Source of the DNA: Lachnospiraceae bacterium
Lineage (GTDB): Bacteria > Bacillota > Clostridia > Lachnospirales > Lachnospiraceae
Length of the DNA stretch: 64,000 nucleotides
Direction: 5' to 3'
Assembly: GCA_022799755.1 (NCBI GenBank)
Contig: JAAWOU010000002.1
Coordinates: 43,454-107,453 of the forward strand
The translations under genes were made by a program, and so were the position numbers. Positions 62,287 through 64,000 of this stretch are shown in pieces. The notes under the pieces are model-generated. The model was not told the DNA's origin and did not search any database. It saw only the letters and a program-made list of their open reading frames with translations. Position 1 is the stretch's first letter. Every line of letters starts with the position of its first letter.

Positions 62287-64000
62287 GATGTAAGGGTCAA
62301 AAGAGTTGGCAAACAACTCCATAACCCTCCATATAGTACCTTGAAAATTTCACACAACCGTTTTAAAGCCGCTTGCTTTGTATCCTGCCACGCAATAATC
62401 CCCTGACCGGCATCGTGTCTGCACGGTACAGCCGTCTGAGCATGGATGGTATTGTCTCCACGCCATTGCGTATCCTGAAAAGGCTGCGGAACTCCTCAGT
62501 CCCCATGAACCTCTGCTGCTTTGCCCGTTCATGGGCCTTTATGGATACGGTCACTGAACTGACGCGCTTGTGGAGCTTCGCCCTGCACCGGTCTTTGTTC
62601 GGGCATCCCGCACACTGCTCCCGGGTGAAGGACACATGGAGCTGCTGGGACTTCCCTCCTGTATATCCGCAGGATTTCGGTTCATGTCCGGCAGGGCATC
62701 TGAGCACCTTTGTCCCGGATTCGTTGAACTCGAAATCGGCGAGGATGTCGTCCACTGCCTTGCCGGACAGGTCTGTATTGACAAGACGGATGTTCTTTTC
62801 AGAGGCAAGGTCATGGTTCTCTTTTCCGGAATAAGCCCCGTCTGCCACAAGGGTCACCGTCTCTTCCTGCGGTGGCGTGCGCTCCAGGCTGTCCTTCAGG
62901 AACTGGCTGTCGCTGTAGTTGTTCTGTTCATACTGGTAGTCCGTGACCACAGACCCTCCGCTCCCGACGGTTTCCTCCAGGTTGGCCACATACCCCTGGT
63001 ATTCCTTCCCGGCCTTTGTCCGGTAGGTCGCGTCCGGATCCGATGGGCTCTGGAGCATGCCGGAATGCAGGCCGCCGTCTTCTTTCGTGCGCAGGCGCCG
63101 GACAGCCCCCTCCACTACCGTCTGTTCTGAAAGGCAGCGTACCAGGAGCTGGTATTCCGTCACTTCGTCATAATCCGACCCGCAGATGGACAGCAGCCTG
63201 TCCGCGTCCTCAAGGATGGTCTTCAGCTGCTCTTCCGTACTGGAGCTGGGATTATGATAGAAAGTCTTATTGTAGTCATTTGGGTCGCAGTAATGTTCAA
63301 GCCCCTTGATGGATTCGTCCTGCCCGTTTTTGTGGAAGTGGATGGCCAGCTTCGCCACACAGGTATAGAGCAGCTCCACCCGGCTGAGCTTACGGATGTT
63401 CGCCGCGATCATCATGGAATCCATACGTTTTATGCGGGGGCTGATGTCCATCATCTTTGCAATCTTGCCGCCAAGGTCAGTCATGCAGCCATGGAGCAGG
63501 TCCACACCGTAGGCGGACTCATAATCATAACAGCGTTTCCGGAAACGGGAGAGCGTCTTGTCGCTCAAGGGCTGTTCCTCAAAGCTTGTCGTATGGAGCG
63601 CATACTGGTAGCGTGGGTCCAGCATCAGGTTCTCTACCACCTCATCGTCGGAGAGGCTGAAGAGCTCCTTGATGATCAGGGCACCGATGCATATGTTCAC
63701 AGGGGTGTTCGGCCTGGAAGCGCTGCCCGAATACAGCGCACGGAAAGGCTCCTTATTTATGGAAGGAAAGATGTCTTCAGCAAATGTCCTTGCCCAGGAG
63801 TTTTCCAGGGCTTTCTGCTCCCGGGAAGTAAGTCCGTTAAAACTGTCGGTGAAAGATATCTGTTGGCTGGAATTTGTTCTAAATGACATATTTATCAACC
63901 GCCTTTGTTTGATAGATATAGTATACCACATTTGGCGGTTGATGGGAATCTGTGTGAAGTTTTCAAGGTGCTATATTAGGGGACTTTTGACCCTTACATC
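62287..64000 (-). mobile_element. IS1182-family insertion sequence, apparently complete
   Basis: 17-bp perfect terminal inverted repeats (GATGTAAGGGTCAAAAG) lie at 62287-62303 and 63984-64000, the last base of the window. Inside them a second shared block (ACCTTGAAAA...TTCACACA) is conserved on both ends. The left end alone carries an extra segment with a GAGTTG/CAACTC hairpin (62303-62319). A target-site duplication cannot be checked since the right flank is outside. Confidence 0.88.
62363..63889 (-). CDS. IS1182-family transposase
   Basis: A 508-residue DDE transposase of full family length. N-terminal region: NTPVNICIGALIIKELFSLS and PLSDKTLSRFRKRC. The catalytic Asp candidates are in KRMDSMMIAANI and TLVADGAYSGKEN. 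A Cys cluster CAGCPNKDRC follows, and the Glu is in RNGVETIPSMLRR. The start at 63889 (MSFRTNSS) is preferred; an ATG 14 codons upstream would fall near the end repeat. No frameshift or stop is seen, so it may be active. Confidence 0.92.
   Translation of the reverse strand: MSFRTNSSQQISFTDSFNGLTSREQKALENSWARTFAEDIFPSINKEPFRALYSGSASRPNTPVNICIGALIIKELFSLSDDEVVENLMLDPRYQYALHTTSFEEQPLSDKTLSRFRKRCYDYESAYGVDLLHGCMTDLGGKIAKMMDISPRIKRMDSMMIAANIRKLSRVELLYTCVAKLAIHFHKNGQDESIKGLEHYCDPNDYNKTFYHNPSSSTEEQLKTILEDADRLLSICGSDYDEVTEYQLLVRCLSEQTVVEGAVRRLRTKEDGGLHSGMLQSPSDPDATYRTKAGKEYQGYVANLEETVGSGGSVVTDYQYEQNNYSDSQFLKDSLERTPPQEETVTLVADGAYSGKENHDLASEKNIRLVNTDLSGKAVDDILADFEFNESGTKVLRCPAGHEPKSCGYTGGKSQQLHVSFTREQCAGCPNKDRCRAKLHKRVSSVTVSIKAHERAKQQRFMGTEEFRSLFRIRNGVETIPSMLRRLYRADTMPVRGLLRGRIQSKRL

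Overview
The window looks like chromosomal DNA of a spore-forming, plant- or mucin-glycan-using member of the Lachnospiraceae (Clostridia). The evidence is Firmicutes-type strong ribosome binding sites and sigma-A promoters, an alpha/beta-type small acid-soluble spore protein, the pyrH-frr-uppS-cdsA-dxr-rseP order typical of Firmicutes, OmpR-type two-component systems next to FtsX-type ABC exporters, and large carbohydrate ABC-transporter operons with no ATPase gene of their own. Base composition is fairly GC-rich for the class. A few AT-rich islands stand out (15.4-18.9 kb, 33.6-34.0 kb, 58.0-58.5 kb). I saw no rRNA, tRNA or CRISPR array.

Layout. 1-5.1 kb (minus): the 5' part of asparagine synthetase, then a beta-propeller lipoprotein, a sensor kinase and a response regulator in one overlapping operon. 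5.2-12.4 kb (plus): a tiny Cys-rich FeoB-associated membrane protein under a textbook promoter with a Fur-box-like palindrome, a polysaccharide deacetylase with a collagen-like N-terminus, and the housekeeping cluster for UMP kinase, ribosome recycling, undecaprenyl-PP synthesis, CDP-diacylglycerol, the MEP pathway and the site-2 protease. 12.5-17.4 kb: a small Ser/Thr kinase, an MgtC-like membrane protein, a Sel1-Nudix fusion, a BlaI/BlaR1-type pair and an exported peptide gene broken by a stop codon. 17.4-20.2 kb: a mobile-element-rich patch with a structured intergenic element, an Rpn-family nuclease and a decayed ISAs1-type transposase. 20.4-32.6 kb: a DUF4272 protein, a transaldolase-like enzyme, the spore protein, a MraY-type transferase, GreA, a HAD-CPBP fusion and gltBD for glutamate synthase. 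gltB is preceded by a promoter-proximal terminator hairpin that looks like an attenuator.

32.7-50.8 kb is the most interesting part. A divergent ArsR-type regulator with a large extra C-terminal domain faces a ten-gene, same-strand glycan-utilisation operon. The operon holds a GH2 enzyme, a modular binding protein, four permeases, two solute-binding proteins, an NHL-propeller/YIP1 membrane protein, a secreted DUF5696 protein and a GH43 lipoprotein. The permease and binding-protein genes are interleaved, the lipoprotein binding-protein gene is framed by stem-loops, and two conserved proteins have no known role. Together they suggest an under-described cell-surface system for capturing, sensing and cleaving an oligosaccharide.

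50.8-56.2 kb is a response regulator / kinase / ABC ATPase / FtsX module, probably for envelope-stress or peptide detoxification, with a large palindrome over its promoter. 56.3-58.5 kb has a hexapeptide acyltransferase, a family-2 glycosyltransferase and an AT-rich GNAT acetyltransferase. 58.7-61.9 kb is an AraC regulator divergent from a GH3 beta-glucosidase. The window ends with the C-terminal scrap of a lost solute-binding protein and an apparently complete IS1182-family element whose right terminal repeat coincides with the last base.
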